21,097 nt of DNA. Source: a virus. Below the pieces are notes generated by a model that was given only the letters and a program-made list of their open reading frames with translations, was not told where the DNA came from and did not search any database. The position numbers and the translations under genes are program-made. The stretch is taken from positions 1 to 21,097 of the IMG/VR virus record IMGVR_UViG_3300035070_003531; one strand, given 5' to 3'. This document shows, piece by piece, positions 8,300 to 15,390 of this stretch; positions within the stretch are counted from its first letter, which is position 1, and every line of letters starts with the position of its first letter.

Positions 8300-8965
8300 C
8301 TATAAAATCGAATCGTATAATTTATTTTGATATTCTTGTTTTTGAATTTCTTTTTCGTGTTTTAAAGTCAATTCTTCGTGTGGTGGTAAATGAGAGTATG
8401 TTTTTGCTCCGTCTATTACCTCGTGAACTGACTTGACCCATTTAATGTGGTCTGCATTTTTAAATATTCTTGCTTGATAATCTGGAAAGTTTATCCACCC
8501 TTCCTCTGTTATTCTCCACTTCCAAAGATTTAAATGAAAATCTGTAATACCATTGACAATATTAATTCTTGGAACCCATACCAAATCTGTATCGTTGATT
8601 TCTAATATTTGTGGTAATTGTTTTAACAATATTTCATTTGGTATTTCATCTGCGTCAATGTGAAATATATAATCACCTGAACAATGTTCTTTTGTATAGT
8701 TTTTTAGTTTAGAGAAATCTTTTCTAAACTCAAATGTTGTTACTTTTAATTGTCTTGGTTCAAAGAAAGTGTTATATTCATATTTTTCTAACACCTTTTC
8801 AAGAGCATAAAAATCATCTTGCATTATACTTTTATCACCGACTTTTGATATATCTCGAGTGATAACCACTTCATCTTCTTCTCTAATATGTTTGGATAAA
8901 TGATATAGTAGATTATCTAATTCTTTGTATTCATTATAAACTGTTATTCCATAACTAATCTTCAT
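8300..8965 (-). CDS. Glycosyltransferase family 2-like protein
   Basis: A 221-residue GT-A enzyme of GT2 type. It starts with the family signature ISYGITVYNEYKELDNLL and carries the metal-binding FHIDADEIP with D104, D106 and E107. The segment WVPRINIVNG and the later YQARIFK around the middle match GT2 proteins that extend host LPS or teichoic acids. It lacks C-terminal membrane helices, so it probably acts on a soluble or phage-protein acceptor. It overlaps the upstream unknown gene by 11 bp and has AAGGG ten bases before its ATG. The acceptor and donor are unknown. Confidence 0.82.
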   Translation of the reverse strand: MKISYGITVYNEYKELDNLLYHLSKHIREEDEVVITRDISKVGDKSIMQDDFYALEKVLEKYEYNTFFEPRQLKVTTFEFRKDFSKLKNYTKEHCSGDYIFHIDADEIPNEILLKQLPQILEINDTDLVWVPRINIVNGITDFHLNLWKWRITEEGWINFPDYQARIFKNADHIKWVKSVHEVIDGAKTYSHLPPHEELTLKHEKEIQKQEYQNKLYDSIL

Positions 8966-9446
8966 CTGGTAATGCCCTTTCTAATGCTTCTTTTTTGTCT
9001 TCTAATATTAATTTAACCACTCCCTTTAATGAACCACCTATCAAATCATTACTATCTTCAATTAAAAATACTCTTCTTTTTCTACACTCTCTTAAGAAAT
9101 ATGTTCTGAATATTGGTGTTTTGTCTAAATAACGTTGTAACGAACCATATATCCTTTTCATAGTTGCTTCCTCAGTATAGTCTGCACTTTTTTCAGAGTC
9201 TTCAAATATATCATTTATCTGTTCAAATAATTCCTTTACAACCATTGGATTTAGTGAACCCTTATCAGAATTTTCTATTTCTAATCCAATGAAAAATTCC
9301 ACGATACGACCAGTAGATTGTTTTCTATAACGATATCTTGGTGCCAAAACATAAGCAGTTCTATTTGAACTTACACCTTTCATATTTTTATATCTGAACT
9401 TAACTAATTGTCCAGATTGAATTATATTCCAATTGGTGTTCTTCAT
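8955..9446 (-). CDS. Conserved-looking hypothetical protein, basic
   Basis: No family was recognised. The 163-residue product has a basic N-terminal half rich in Arg, Lys and Tyr (for example YVLAPRYRYRKQSTGR near residue 33), then an acidic helical stretch (FEQINDIFEDSEKSADYTEE), a second basic patch (FLRECRKRRVFLIED) and an acidic C-terminus. It looks globular, with no signal peptide, membrane helix or Cys cluster. Its ATG overlaps the stop of the zinc-ribbon gene as ATGA and has almost no ribosome-binding site, so the two are probably translated together. The position between glycosyltransferases may be incidental. A nucleic-acid-binding role is possible from charge alone but unproven. Confidence 0.7.
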   Translation of the reverse strand: MKNTNWNIIQSGQLVKFRYKNMKGVSSNRTAYVLAPRYRYRKQSTGRIVEFFIGLEIENSDKGSLNPMVVKELFEQINDIFEDSEKSADYTEEATMKRIYGSLQRYLDKTPIFRTYFLRECRKRRVFLIEDSNDLIGGSLKGVVKLILEDKKEALERALPDED

Positions 9447-9895
9447 AAATCTTTAACGATACCCATTTTCTTACAAGCTTCAACAAATTCGTGTTGTCCA
9501 TATGTAGTTGCATTTTCTAAATCTAAAGTATGTTCGTGTCCCTCATACATTGGGTCCTTTTGTTCTTCTTCTGATAACTCACGAACCTCTGCTAATTTCC
9601 AGTTCCAATTATCTTTTTTACCCTCTGGATATATCATACCGAATTTACCCATATTCAATATAGTTGGAAACCAAAAGATTTCTCTTTCATAATCAAAGAA
9701 TTTTATTTCTTTCATAAGTTCTGATGATGATGCTTCCATTTTATTCAAAGCTTCACTATCTCTTGTATAAGTTGTATTACTCATAAATCCACAATTAAAA
9801 CAAATATAAGAACTAAAATTCTCTATATCTATTTTTTCTTCAAAACAATGTTTATCATTTAAACAATGTGGACAAGTTATTTTTATTTCTGCCAT
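9443..9895 (-). CDS. Hypothetical protein with N-terminal zinc ribbon
   Basis: A 150-residue protein opening with a likely zinc ribbon: CPHC at residues 8-11 and CFNC at 32-35, twenty residues apart. The rest is a Trp/Tyr- and acid-rich domain (MGKFGMIYPEGKKDNWNWKL in the middle) with no recognised family. Zinc ribbons of this spacing commonly bind nucleic acid or protein partners, so a regulatory or scaffold role is possible. AAGGGAT precedes the ATG at good spacing, and one base separates it from the upstream glycosyltransferase stop. It is coupled to the basic unknown gene that follows; a shared function is a guess. Confidence 0.74.
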   Translation of the reverse strand: MAEIKITCPHCLNDKHCFEEKIDIENFSSYICFNCGFMSNTTYTRDSEALNKMEASSSELMKEIKFFDYEREIFWFPTILNMGKFGMIYPEGKKDNWNWKLAEVRELSEEEQKDPMYEGHEHTLDLENATTYGQHEFVEACKKMGIVKDL

Positions 9896-9896
9896 T

Positions 9897-11216
9897 TTAT
9901 CCCTTTTTTAATGTTGGTAGTTTTAACTTTTTTGGTTCTTTTTTTAGAGTTGGTAATTTAAGTTCAACTTGCTTTGGTATATCACCCATTACACTTTCAA
10001 TTATGTCAATCAATTTAGTTTTCATAGATTCAAATGAAAAGTTCTCACGATTAACAATCATTTGCTTTTTACCACGAATTTTATATTTATTGTAGTTTTT
10101 GAAAACATCTGACATCAATGCACTTGCTATTGAATATTTTACTGTGGACCATTGTGAGTCTGGTGTAACATATTCCGTTGGAAATGCACTTGGTGATACC
10201 CTTGTCATAACGTGTGGAATTTCTATCGTGTATTCTCTATCCAAGAAGTCTGCTTGACCTGTTGAGATTGGTGCTATGATTGGTTTACCACTAAATGATG
10301 CTTCTAACAATGGTCTACCGAATCCCTCTCCGTGAGTAAATGTTAAATGTGCTTTCACTTTCGGGTGATTGTACATTTCGTTCATTTCTTCGTCGGTTAA
10401 ATCTCCGTGAATTAAATAAATGTTTGGAAGTTTCTTTGCTTTTACGGTATCTTTGATTTGTTGTATTTTCTTTTTCATTTCAACTCTATCCATAACTGAA
10501 AAACTTGCTCCACTTGTTTTCATAATCAACGCTGGTGGGTTTTTCATATCTTTAAAAGATAACAAGAAAGTTTTAATCATCATACCGATATCTTTTCTGT
10601 CTTCACCAAGATTACCTTGCAACCAATGACCTACAAACAAGAAACAAAAGTCTTCATTGATTTTAGAAAATTCACTTTTCATTCTGTCTGAAAACTGATT
10701 AGTTTCTTTATAAACATTGGCATCAGCTCCCTCAAATAATACTTCACTTGGTCTTTCTAATCTGACTTCTCCCACTTTTTGTTTTGTGTTTTTATCAAGT
10801 TTATCAAACTTAATGTTTTTGAAACCAGTTTTAGAAAATTCTGATGTGAATACAACCTTATCCATACGATTACAACCCTCTACCCACTCTGCTGGTGGAA
10901 CCGTGTGTTCTATACCTGCCGTCATACCGATATTTTTCTTTCCAAATTGTTTAAACTCATTTGGTATTACGATATGTAAATGTACTTCTGGTTGTTTTGG
11001 TAATTGTGGTTGTCTTAAAATTCTTTTTTCTATTTCTTTATGGTTCGGGTCATTTGAATCCAAAGCGTTTAGTGGTGTTGAACCCCAAGGAACTGATTGA
11101 ATAGCGATATCATATTTATCACTTTCAATAAGTGCTCTACAAATATCTCTTGCGTGGTTTCCGTATCCACTTCTCGTTGCAACTGGTGCAGTTACTAATA
11201 TTAATGGTCTTATCAT
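9897..11216 (-). CDS. GT4-like (GT-B fold) glycosyltransferase with duplicated LKLPTLKK tail
   Basis: A 439-residue GT-B glycosyltransferase. The N-terminal donor-fold loop is near RSGYGNHARD (residues 15-24). The C-terminal domain holds the GT4 nucleotide-sugar signature HGEGFGRPLLEASFSGKP, an E-x7-E with E297 and E305. Preceding segments (FLFVGHWLQGN, LIHGDLTDEEM) match the usual GT4 order. The tail is odd: residues 419-426 and 431-438 are exact copies of LKLPTLKK, giving a very basic end. The ATG overlaps the stop of the neighbouring glycosyltransferase as ATGA, with GAGG upstream. It should transfer a sugar from a nucleotide donor in the cytoplasm; the acceptor is unknown. Confidence 0.84.
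   Translation of the reverse strand: MIRPLILVTAPVATRSGYGNHARDICRALIESDKYDIAIQSVPWGSTPLNALDSNDPNHKEIEKRILRQPQLPKQPEVHLHIVIPNEFKQFGKKNIGMTAGIEHTVPPAEWVEGCNRMDKVVFTSEFSKTGFKNIKFDKLDKNTKQKVGEVRLERPSEVLFEGADANVYKETNQFSDRMKSEFSKINEDFCFLFVGHWLQGNLGEDRKDIGMMIKTFLLSFKDMKNPPALIMKTSGASFSVMDRVEMKKKIQQIKDTVKAKKLPNIYLIHGDLTDEEMNEMYNHPKVKAHLTFTHGEGFGRPLLEASFSGKPIIAPISTGQADFLDREYTIEIPHVMTRVSPSAFPTEYVTPDSQWSTVKYSIASALMSDVFKNYNKYKIRGKKQMIVNRENFSFESMKTKLIDIIESVMGDIPKQVELKLPTLKKEPKKLKLPTLKKG
9903..9962 (-). repeat. Coding direct repeat encoding two LKLPTLKK units
   Basis: Two 24-base copies at 9903-9926 and 9939-9962, offset by 36 bases, each encode LKLPTLKK in the tail of the 439-residue glycosyltransferase. 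The DNA copies differ at several wobble positions, so the peptide is kept while the nucleotides drift. A related NLPKLNK begins the upstream glycosyltransferase at 12634. Confidence 0.85.
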
Positions 11217-12634
11217 ACTTTGTATACCTCGTATCTTTCTTTTGGTTCAAACTTTTCAAGTGCCGTATTCATATGGTCTGTAAATAATTGACACATTGCT
11301 CTTGCACTCATCATTGCGTCATCACTACAAACAAACTCGTGTCCTTTAAATCCACACTCATCTCTTTCTTCTTTTGACATATCATACCACTCTCTAATTC
11401 TTTCCCCTGCTTCAATCCAATCACATCTATCATCAAAAATATATGGTGTTGGTGGTGAACCTTGTAATGAACGACTCTTAGGCCATACTGGTTTTACCCA
11501 CTCGCCGTAAGTTAAGTCTTCATTGTGTTCCCATTTTCTCCAATCGTGTAGTGAGTGAATTTCTGAATAATCTTGGTAAGTCAGTAATTTATCTTTCAAT
11601 CTAAATCCACATTGGTCTTGTAAACCACCCGTAACATTAACAATAATTGGGGTTCCACTCATTAAACTTTCACAAGTTCCTAATCCAAATCCCTCGTTGG
11701 ATGCCAAGTTAATTGTTACGTCTGCTATGTTGTATAAATAATTTAGATGTTTACTTTCTAATTTATTTGTTGAAAATATAATGTTCAAATCAGGACATAG
11801 TTCTTGAACTACTGCGGGTAAGTCTGTTCCGTTTTGGTCTACTGGTTGTGTATGTAGAACAAAAGCTACATGCTTTCTTTCCTCCTCTGGAAGACCATAT
11901 GCAAACTCTCTAAATGCCATAATCGTATCTGATGTTAGTTTTCTTCTAATGTTTCTATTGTTGTAGAACATACAAAACTTAATATCATCACCACCAAAAA
12001 GTTCTGACTTCATTTTGTTCATTTCTAATAATTCTTTTTTATTTTTTATTGGATAGAATAATTTTTCATTTATTCCGTGTGGTATGTAAGTTGAATCCCA
12101 ATCTGTTCTTGGTTTATTTTGACATACATTTTGCACTATATTGTGTGTTTGTTTTGAAATATTCATAATCAAATCACAACTTTCATAAAATGGTTCGTTC
12201 CACCTTGGATAAGGTAAGTCGTCCCAGATATTATAATAAAAAATTGGACAAACTTGTCTAATCTCGTGTTCCATTTGAAACAACCAAGTCCAGAATCTTG
12301 GGTCTGTATAAATCATAATAGCGTCTGGCTTTTCTTCTTTCATAATATATCTGAGCATTTTCTGGTCACCATAACCATTGACCGGATATATTTTTAAATT
12401 AGCATCCTCAACACCAGTTTCTTTTCTAACTAAGTCGTTCATATCTACAAGCTTTCCAGCGTCTGGGTGTTTGATAGCTCCACCTACTTGGACCCAATCA
12501 AAGTCTTTCAATGTTCCCATAACGAACTCTCTTGTCATAGTTCCAACTCCACTTGACATACGCAAGTCATCTGAGAATATTACTATTTTCTTCTTTTTAT
12601 TTTCTGTAACTTTATTTAATTTTGGTAAATTCAT
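11213..12634 (-). CDS. GT4-like (GT-B fold) glycosyltransferase
   Basis: A 473-residue GT-B enzyme, distinct from the next one downstream but of the same broad class. After a short basic leader (MNLPKLNKVTENKKKK) the Rossmann strand IVIFSDDLRMSSGVGTMTRE begins. The middle has YIPHGINEKLFYP, typical of the GT4 linker, and FCMFYNNRNIRRK opens the C-terminal domain. The donor site is ASNEGFGLGTCESLMSGTP with E314 and E322 (E-x7-E). An insertion rich in Trp (DWRKWEHNEDLTYGEWVKP) follows. AGAGG lies before the ATG; it is 9 bp from the ribbon-helix-helix gene. It likely adds a sugar to a phage or host acceptor, with the paired GT4 enzyme acting before or after. Confidence 0.83.
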   Translation of the reverse strand: MNLPKLNKVTENKKKKIVIFSDDLRMSSGVGTMTREFVMGTLKDFDWVQVGGAIKHPDAGKLVDMNDLVRKETGVEDANLKIYPVNGYGDQKMLRYIMKEEKPDAIMIYTDPRFWTWLFQMEHEIRQVCPIFYYNIWDDLPYPRWNEPFYESCDLIMNISKQTHNIVQNVCQNKPRTDWDSTYIPHGINEKLFYPIKNKKELLEMNKMKSELFGGDDIKFCMFYNNRNIRRKLTSDTIMAFREFAYGLPEEERKHVAFVLHTQPVDQNGTDLPAVVQELCPDLNIIFSTNKLESKHLNYLYNIADVTINLASNEGFGLGTCESLMSGTPIIVNVTGGLQDQCGFRLKDKLLTYQDYSEIHSLHDWRKWEHNEDLTYGEWVKPVWPKSRSLQGSPPTPYIFDDRCDWIEAGERIREWYDMSKEERDECGFKGHEFVCSDDAMMSARAMCQLFTDHMNTALEKFEPKERYEVYKV

Positions 12635-12643
12635 ACAACCTCT

Positions 12644-12847
12644 TTAATATTTTGAACCACTTTTTTCTAAATTATCATATTCCAAAACTTTCTTTTGGAA
12701 TTCCTCATCATATACAAATAAATCTAAACTACGATTAACCAGCTTTTGTAAAGAGAAATCATCACGAATGGATTTTTCTCTAAACTTACGATATAACTCG
12801 TCGATAACTTTTACTGATGTTAATTTTTCTTCTCTGTTTTTACTCAT
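12644..12847 (-). CDS. Small ribbon-helix-helix-like DNA-binding protein
   Basis: A 67-residue protein whose layout fits the Arc/MetJ ribbon-helix-helix fold: a strand near residues 9-14 (LTSVKV), a helix DELYRKFREKS, a turn, then a second helix SLQKLVNRSLDLFV. Such proteins dimerise and bind DNA with the strand. The charged C-terminus is short. The ATG has no convincing Shine-Dalgarno and follows the 48-bp gap that holds two copies of ACATATATA. It is the first gene of the sugar block, so it could regulate that block or itself. Function is inferred from the predicted fold; a structural role cannot be excluded. Confidence 0.68.
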   Translation of the reverse strand: MSKNREEKLTSVKVIDELYRKFREKSIRDDFSLQKLVNRSLDLFVYDEEFQKKVLEYDNLEKSGSKY

Positions 12848-12895
12848 AATCGTCTAATATATACATATATATTTCTTACATATATAAATAGTCTG
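12848..12895 (-). promoter_or_regulatory. AT-rich gap upstream of the sugar block, candidate promoter/operator
   Basis: This is one of two gaps longer than 10 bp. It is almost pure A/T and separates the YspA-like gene from the ribbon-helix-helix gene. On the plus strand it reads ATATAAATAGT at 12882-12892, a T4-late-promoter-like box, but that direction is antisense to all genes here. No minus-strand -35/-10 pair or hairpin stands out. Promoter assignment is an inference from location and composition. Confidence 0.4.
12863..12886. repeat. Direct repeat ACATATATA, two copies
   Basis: ACATATATA occurs at 12863-12871 and again at 12878-12886, offset 15 bp, just upstream of the ribbon-helix-helix gene. 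Half-site repeats in this position are common operators for that fold. The low complexity of the DNA means chance is possible. Confidence 0.45.
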
Positions 12896-13294
12896 TTAAT
12901 CTAAAATAACATACTTTTTATTTATTTTTTCACAATATTCTAATGCCGACCTTGTTCCGTTGGTAATCTCTCCGTCTTTACAAAATGCCACCACTTTATC
13001 AGAATACTTGACTAAATCTTTGTTTCGTTTGTGATAATAACCTACATTGTAGGGTTTTCCATAATTAAAAGCTTCCATTACACAATGCATATTATGTGGT
13101 AGATGTTGTGGTGGAAACTCACTATAAGGAACTTTGAACTCTAATGCAAATCTTTTTGCATATTTGTCTGCTCCGTCTTTGGCACCACCACTAACTATTT
13201 CCACATTAGGGTGTTCCATTTTTAATCGAAATATAAAATTCTGTATGTTTTTTTTATTAGTGTAGGTACGACTTCCGATAATCGCTATCTTCAT
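12896..13294 (-). CDS. YspA-like SLOG-family protein (DUF2493)
   Basis: A 132-residue Rossmannoid protein of the SLOG superfamily, cpYpsA/YspA branch. It starts MKIAIIGSRTYTN, with the GSR loop at residues 7-9, and has the nucleotide-binding SGGAKDGADKYA near 35-46, then the HKRNKDLVKYSD segment typical of the family. Members are thought to bind or hydrolyse nucleotide-like ligands such as NAD or ADP-ribose derivatives. In phages they are often near nucleotide-metabolism genes, as here with Nmad1. Start and upstream stop share TAATG, with no clear ribosome-binding site, suggesting coupling. Ligand unknown. It is the last gene of the replication block before the 48-bp gap. Confidence 0.83.
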   Translation of the reverse strand: MKIAIIGSRTYTNKKNIQNFIFRLKMEHPNVEIVSGGAKDGADKYAKRFALEFKVPYSEFPPQHLPHNMHCVMEAFNYGKPYNVGYYHKRNKDLVKYSDKVVAFCKDGEITNGTRSALEYCEKINKKYVILD

Positions 13295-13737
13295 TAGTCG
13301 TTTCGTTTTTGTTTTCTGGTTGGTTCTGGATTGAGTTCTTCTTTATTGATAAACTCGTATGTTTTTTTGAAGTGTTCTAATCCTTTTAGAATATCTCTTG
13401 GATTATCATATTCGTATGCAAATCTGTAATTTTGTAAATGCTTAGAGTTTTTTGGTCTAATATCAAAAGTAATAAAATGATTTTGGTCGTCGGTTAATTC
13501 TGGTATGATAATAATTTTTGTATTGAACTCTCCTGATGATTTCCAGTATTTGATAAATGGTTCAAGAGTTTTTAAATCAATCATTTCTGTTTCTCTATCA
13601 TACCAAAAATATAATGGAAAAGAAACACCATACAAATAGTCTAATTGCTTTAATTTCATTAATTCTTGAAATACTTCTTGTTCAAAATCTGTTGCTAAAA
13701 AATCTGTTACTTTAATTCTTAAGCTTGGTTCTGTCAT
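13294..13737 (-). CDS. Hypothetical protein
   Basis: A 147-residue product with no recognised family. It has alternating helix and strand character: an N-terminal helix around residues 17-29, an aromatic FPLYFWYDRE strand, IIIIPEL, HFITFDIRP, and a helical C-terminal half ending in a basic tail (EPTRKQKRND). No membrane segment or metal-binding cluster is seen. It lies between the Fe-S nuclease and the YspA-like gene, joined to both by TAATG overlaps, with AAGGA before its ATG. A role with replication or recombination genes is suggested by position only. It was compared mentally with T4 RegA because of the gp62 context, and does not resemble it. Confidence 0.72.
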   Translation of the reverse strand: MTEPSLRIKVTDFLATDFEQEVFQELMKLKQLDYLYGVSFPLYFWYDRETEMIDLKTLEPFIKYWKSSGEFNTKIIIIPELTDDQNHFITFDIRPKNSKHLQNYRFAYEYDNPRDILKGLEHFKKTYEFINKEELNPEPTRKQKRND

Positions 13738-14570
13738 TATAAATCCTTACAACTTCTACACTTTTTGTGTTTTTCACATTTTTCATAGTTGTGTGCGATG
13801 ATTTTACCTTTGTCATCATAACACTCATCTATAAACTCTTGTAACCTATTCATAACCTTATTGACACTTGGTTTTCCACTTGCTGGCGAGAACGCCTGAA
13901 TTCTTTTCTGTGGATACATCATATTTTCATATAATCTTCTCTTTAATATTAAATATTCAACATCTATTTTATCTTCCGATATTTCTAATTGTTTTGCCAT
14001 AAAGTGTTTGTACAATAACAACTGATTAGTTTTGTTCTTGTCGGCTTTCATATATTTGTTCCAACCCATTGTAGATGATTTGATATCAATTACTTTCATA
14101 CGACCAGTTTTCTTGTCGTGTAGAACAACATCCATAAACCCAACAAATCTCATATTCTTTGGTAGTTTGTAATTCAAGTTCATCTCGATACCGACTAACT
14201 CAGTATCTTTCTTTTTGAAATGACTACCTTTTCGTTTTAAGAACTCATCAATGATTGCGAATCCGTCTTGTGTGAACTCTGACATTTCTTCTTTTGTAAC
14301 TTCAAATCCGTCACCATATCTTTCTTTGGCTTCTTTGTATAATTCTTTCATACGATAAATCAGAATATCGTGTAATGGTAATTCATCTGCTTCTTTGATT
14401 GTTCGTTCGTAATAACATACTAAGTATGCTTGAATAGTTTCGTGGATGCTGCTACCGAAAAGGGTATATATGTTCCCTTTGAAAGTTTCTGCTTTATCTA
14501 CATAATTTGCTTTCCAAGTGTAAGGACATTTGTCCCACATTGCGAACTGACTATAACTTATTTTGCCCAT
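13737..14570 (-). CDS. PD-(D/E)XK nuclease, Cas4/AddB-like with predicted Fe-S cluster
   Basis: A 277-residue nuclease of the RecB/Cas4 branch of PD-(D/E)XK enzymes, expected to cut or trim DNA ends with Mg2+. Motifs in order: SYSQFAMWDKCP at the N-terminus, FGSSIHE with H43, VGFMDVVL with D147, VIDIKSS with D162 and K164, and QLLLY with Q183 and Y187. Cysteines C15, C265, C271 and C274 (C-x5-C-x2-C at the end) match the four ligands of the 4Fe-4S cluster in Cas4, AddB and Dna2. It overlaps Nmad1 by 13 bp, with GAGG before the ATG. No Cas1/Cas2 is nearby, so a replication or recombination role is favoured over CRISPR. Confidence 0.85.
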   Translation of the reverse strand: MGKISYSQFAMWDKCPYTWKANYVDKAETFKGNIYTLFGSSIHETIQAYLVCYYERTIKEADELPLHDILIYRMKELYKEAKERYGDGFEVTKEEMSEFTQDGFAIIDEFLKRKGSHFKKKDTELVGIEMNLNYKLPKNMRFVGFMDVVLHDKKTGRMKVIDIKSSTMGWNKYMKADKNKTNQLLLYKHFMAKQLEISEDKIDVEYLILKRRLYENMMYPQKRIQAFSPASGKPSVNKVMNRLQEFIDECYDDKGKIIAHNYEKCEKHKKCRSCKDL

Positions 14571-14959
14571 TTACCCCTCGCTACTACTTGTGCCATTACT
14601 CCGTAATTTGATACATCTGAAAAACTATCAGTTATGGGTTCGTTTTCTACACCTGGTGTATTTGTTTCTCTCATCAATAATGTTTTTAATCTTTCTGTTT
14701 TGTCCTGCATTCGAAACCAAATTCCTAACAATGATAATTTAATATCTTCTTTGGTTTTTAGAATTGTTCCTACTGCTATATTTTGTGGACCATAATCATA
14801 TTGTTTTCTACAAAACAATTCATATTGGTCTCGTTGAATCTTTTTAAATTCTGATGTCATTTCAGGATATGTGTTTTCCATATATCCAACAACATCTGTT
14901 GGTTCTCTTTCAAAATCAAGAGCCGAATCTGGCAATCCCTTTGGTGTGTCTTTAATCAT
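14558..14959 (-). CDS. Nucleotide modification associated domain 1 (Nmad1) protein
   Basis: A 133-residue all-alpha protein of the Nmad1 type, related to MazG-like nucleotide pyrophosphohydrolases. Signature elements: RKQYDYGPQNIAVG near residues 51-64, a long helix LSLLGIWFRMQDKTERLKTLL, and NEPITDSFSDVSNYGVMAQ, whose acidic residues D111 and D115 and Y119 belong to the conserved E..D..D..NY set. The family occurs in phages that alter their nucleotides or DNA bases, and probably acts on a (deoxy)nucleotide triphosphate or its modified form. It overlaps the clamp-loader gene as TAATG, with GGAG before the ATG. Exact substrate unknown; no base-modifying enzyme is visible in this window. Confidence 0.8.
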   Translation of the reverse strand: MIKDTPKGLPDSALDFEREPTDVVGYMENTYPEMTSEFKKIQRDQYELFCRKQYDYGPQNIAVGTILKTKEDIKLSLLGIWFRMQDKTERLKTLLMRETNTPGVENEPITDSFSDVSNYGVMAQVVARGKWAK

Positions 14960-15390
14960 TATTTACTCCATATTTTTTTTAGTTGCTTTTCGTCTACACC
15001 ATACTTTGATATAATTGAATATACGACATCTTTACCCATAATGTCAAGTGTTTTCTCAATATTTTGTGAACTTTCTTCAAAGTGTTCACATAATATATCC
15101 ATAGCCCACTTTTCTATCTTGGATTTCTTTTTAGACTTGGTGTATTTTAAAAAGGTTCTACCCTTTGGTATCACATCTGTATAGAATTGATATACTGATT
15201 TAGGTTTTAGTTCCCAGTATTGTTGTATTTCATTCACTATTTCAATCCATTCTGGTTTCATTGATAAAAATCTATGCACCATATAATTAGACCAAGTCTT
15301 TTTAGATGACTCGTCTAAATCTTCCCAATAATTTGGTCGTTGATTGTTGGTAATTTCCTGTATGTGATTAAATAGCGTTTTTGTTTTCAT
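14959..15390 (-). CDS. 62: Clamp-loader small subunit, T4 gp62-like
   Basis: The 143-residue protein resembles the T4-type sliding-clamp-loader small subunit, which binds gp44 ATPases to load the gp45 clamp. The match is by pattern: YMVHRFLSMKPEWIEIVNEI at residues 36-55 fits the cyanophage-type gp62 segment with YIVNRCLS, and FYTDVIPKGRTFLKYTK fits the PRGKR-like basic motif, followed by KKSKIEKWA and a C-terminal helix ending KQLKKIW. Length is like marine T4-like gp62 and shorter than T4 (187). AAGG lies about nine bases before its ATG. It is first in the replication block after a 59-bp gap. gp44 and gp45 are not in this window. The call rests on remote similarity. Confidence 0.68.
   Translation of the reverse strand: MKTKTLFNHIQEITNNQRPNYWEDLDESSKKTWSNYMVHRFLSMKPEWIEIVNEIQQYWELKPKSVYQFYTDVIPKGRTFLKYTKSKKKSKIEKWAMDILCEHFEESSQNIEKTLDIMGKDVVYSIISKYGVDEKQLKKIWSK

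Noticed and set aside
10717-11100. Plus-strand open frame of 127 codons
   Set aside because: It lies wholly opposite the GT4-like glycosyltransferase, has Ser/Cys/Phe-rich composition typical of an antisense shadow, and no family resemblance.
12848-12895. tRNA or structured RNA in the 48-bp gap
   Set aside because: Too short for a tRNA and nearly pure A/T, with no stable stem-loop beyond trivial TA pairing.
13294-13737. RegA-like translational repressor next to the gp62-like gene
   Set aside because: Position suggested it, but length (147 against about 122) and sequence pattern do not match RegA.
13737-14570. Part of a CRISPR-Cas system (Cas4)
   Set aside because: No repeat array, Cas1 or Cas2 is visible, and the gene sits in a phage-type replication block.
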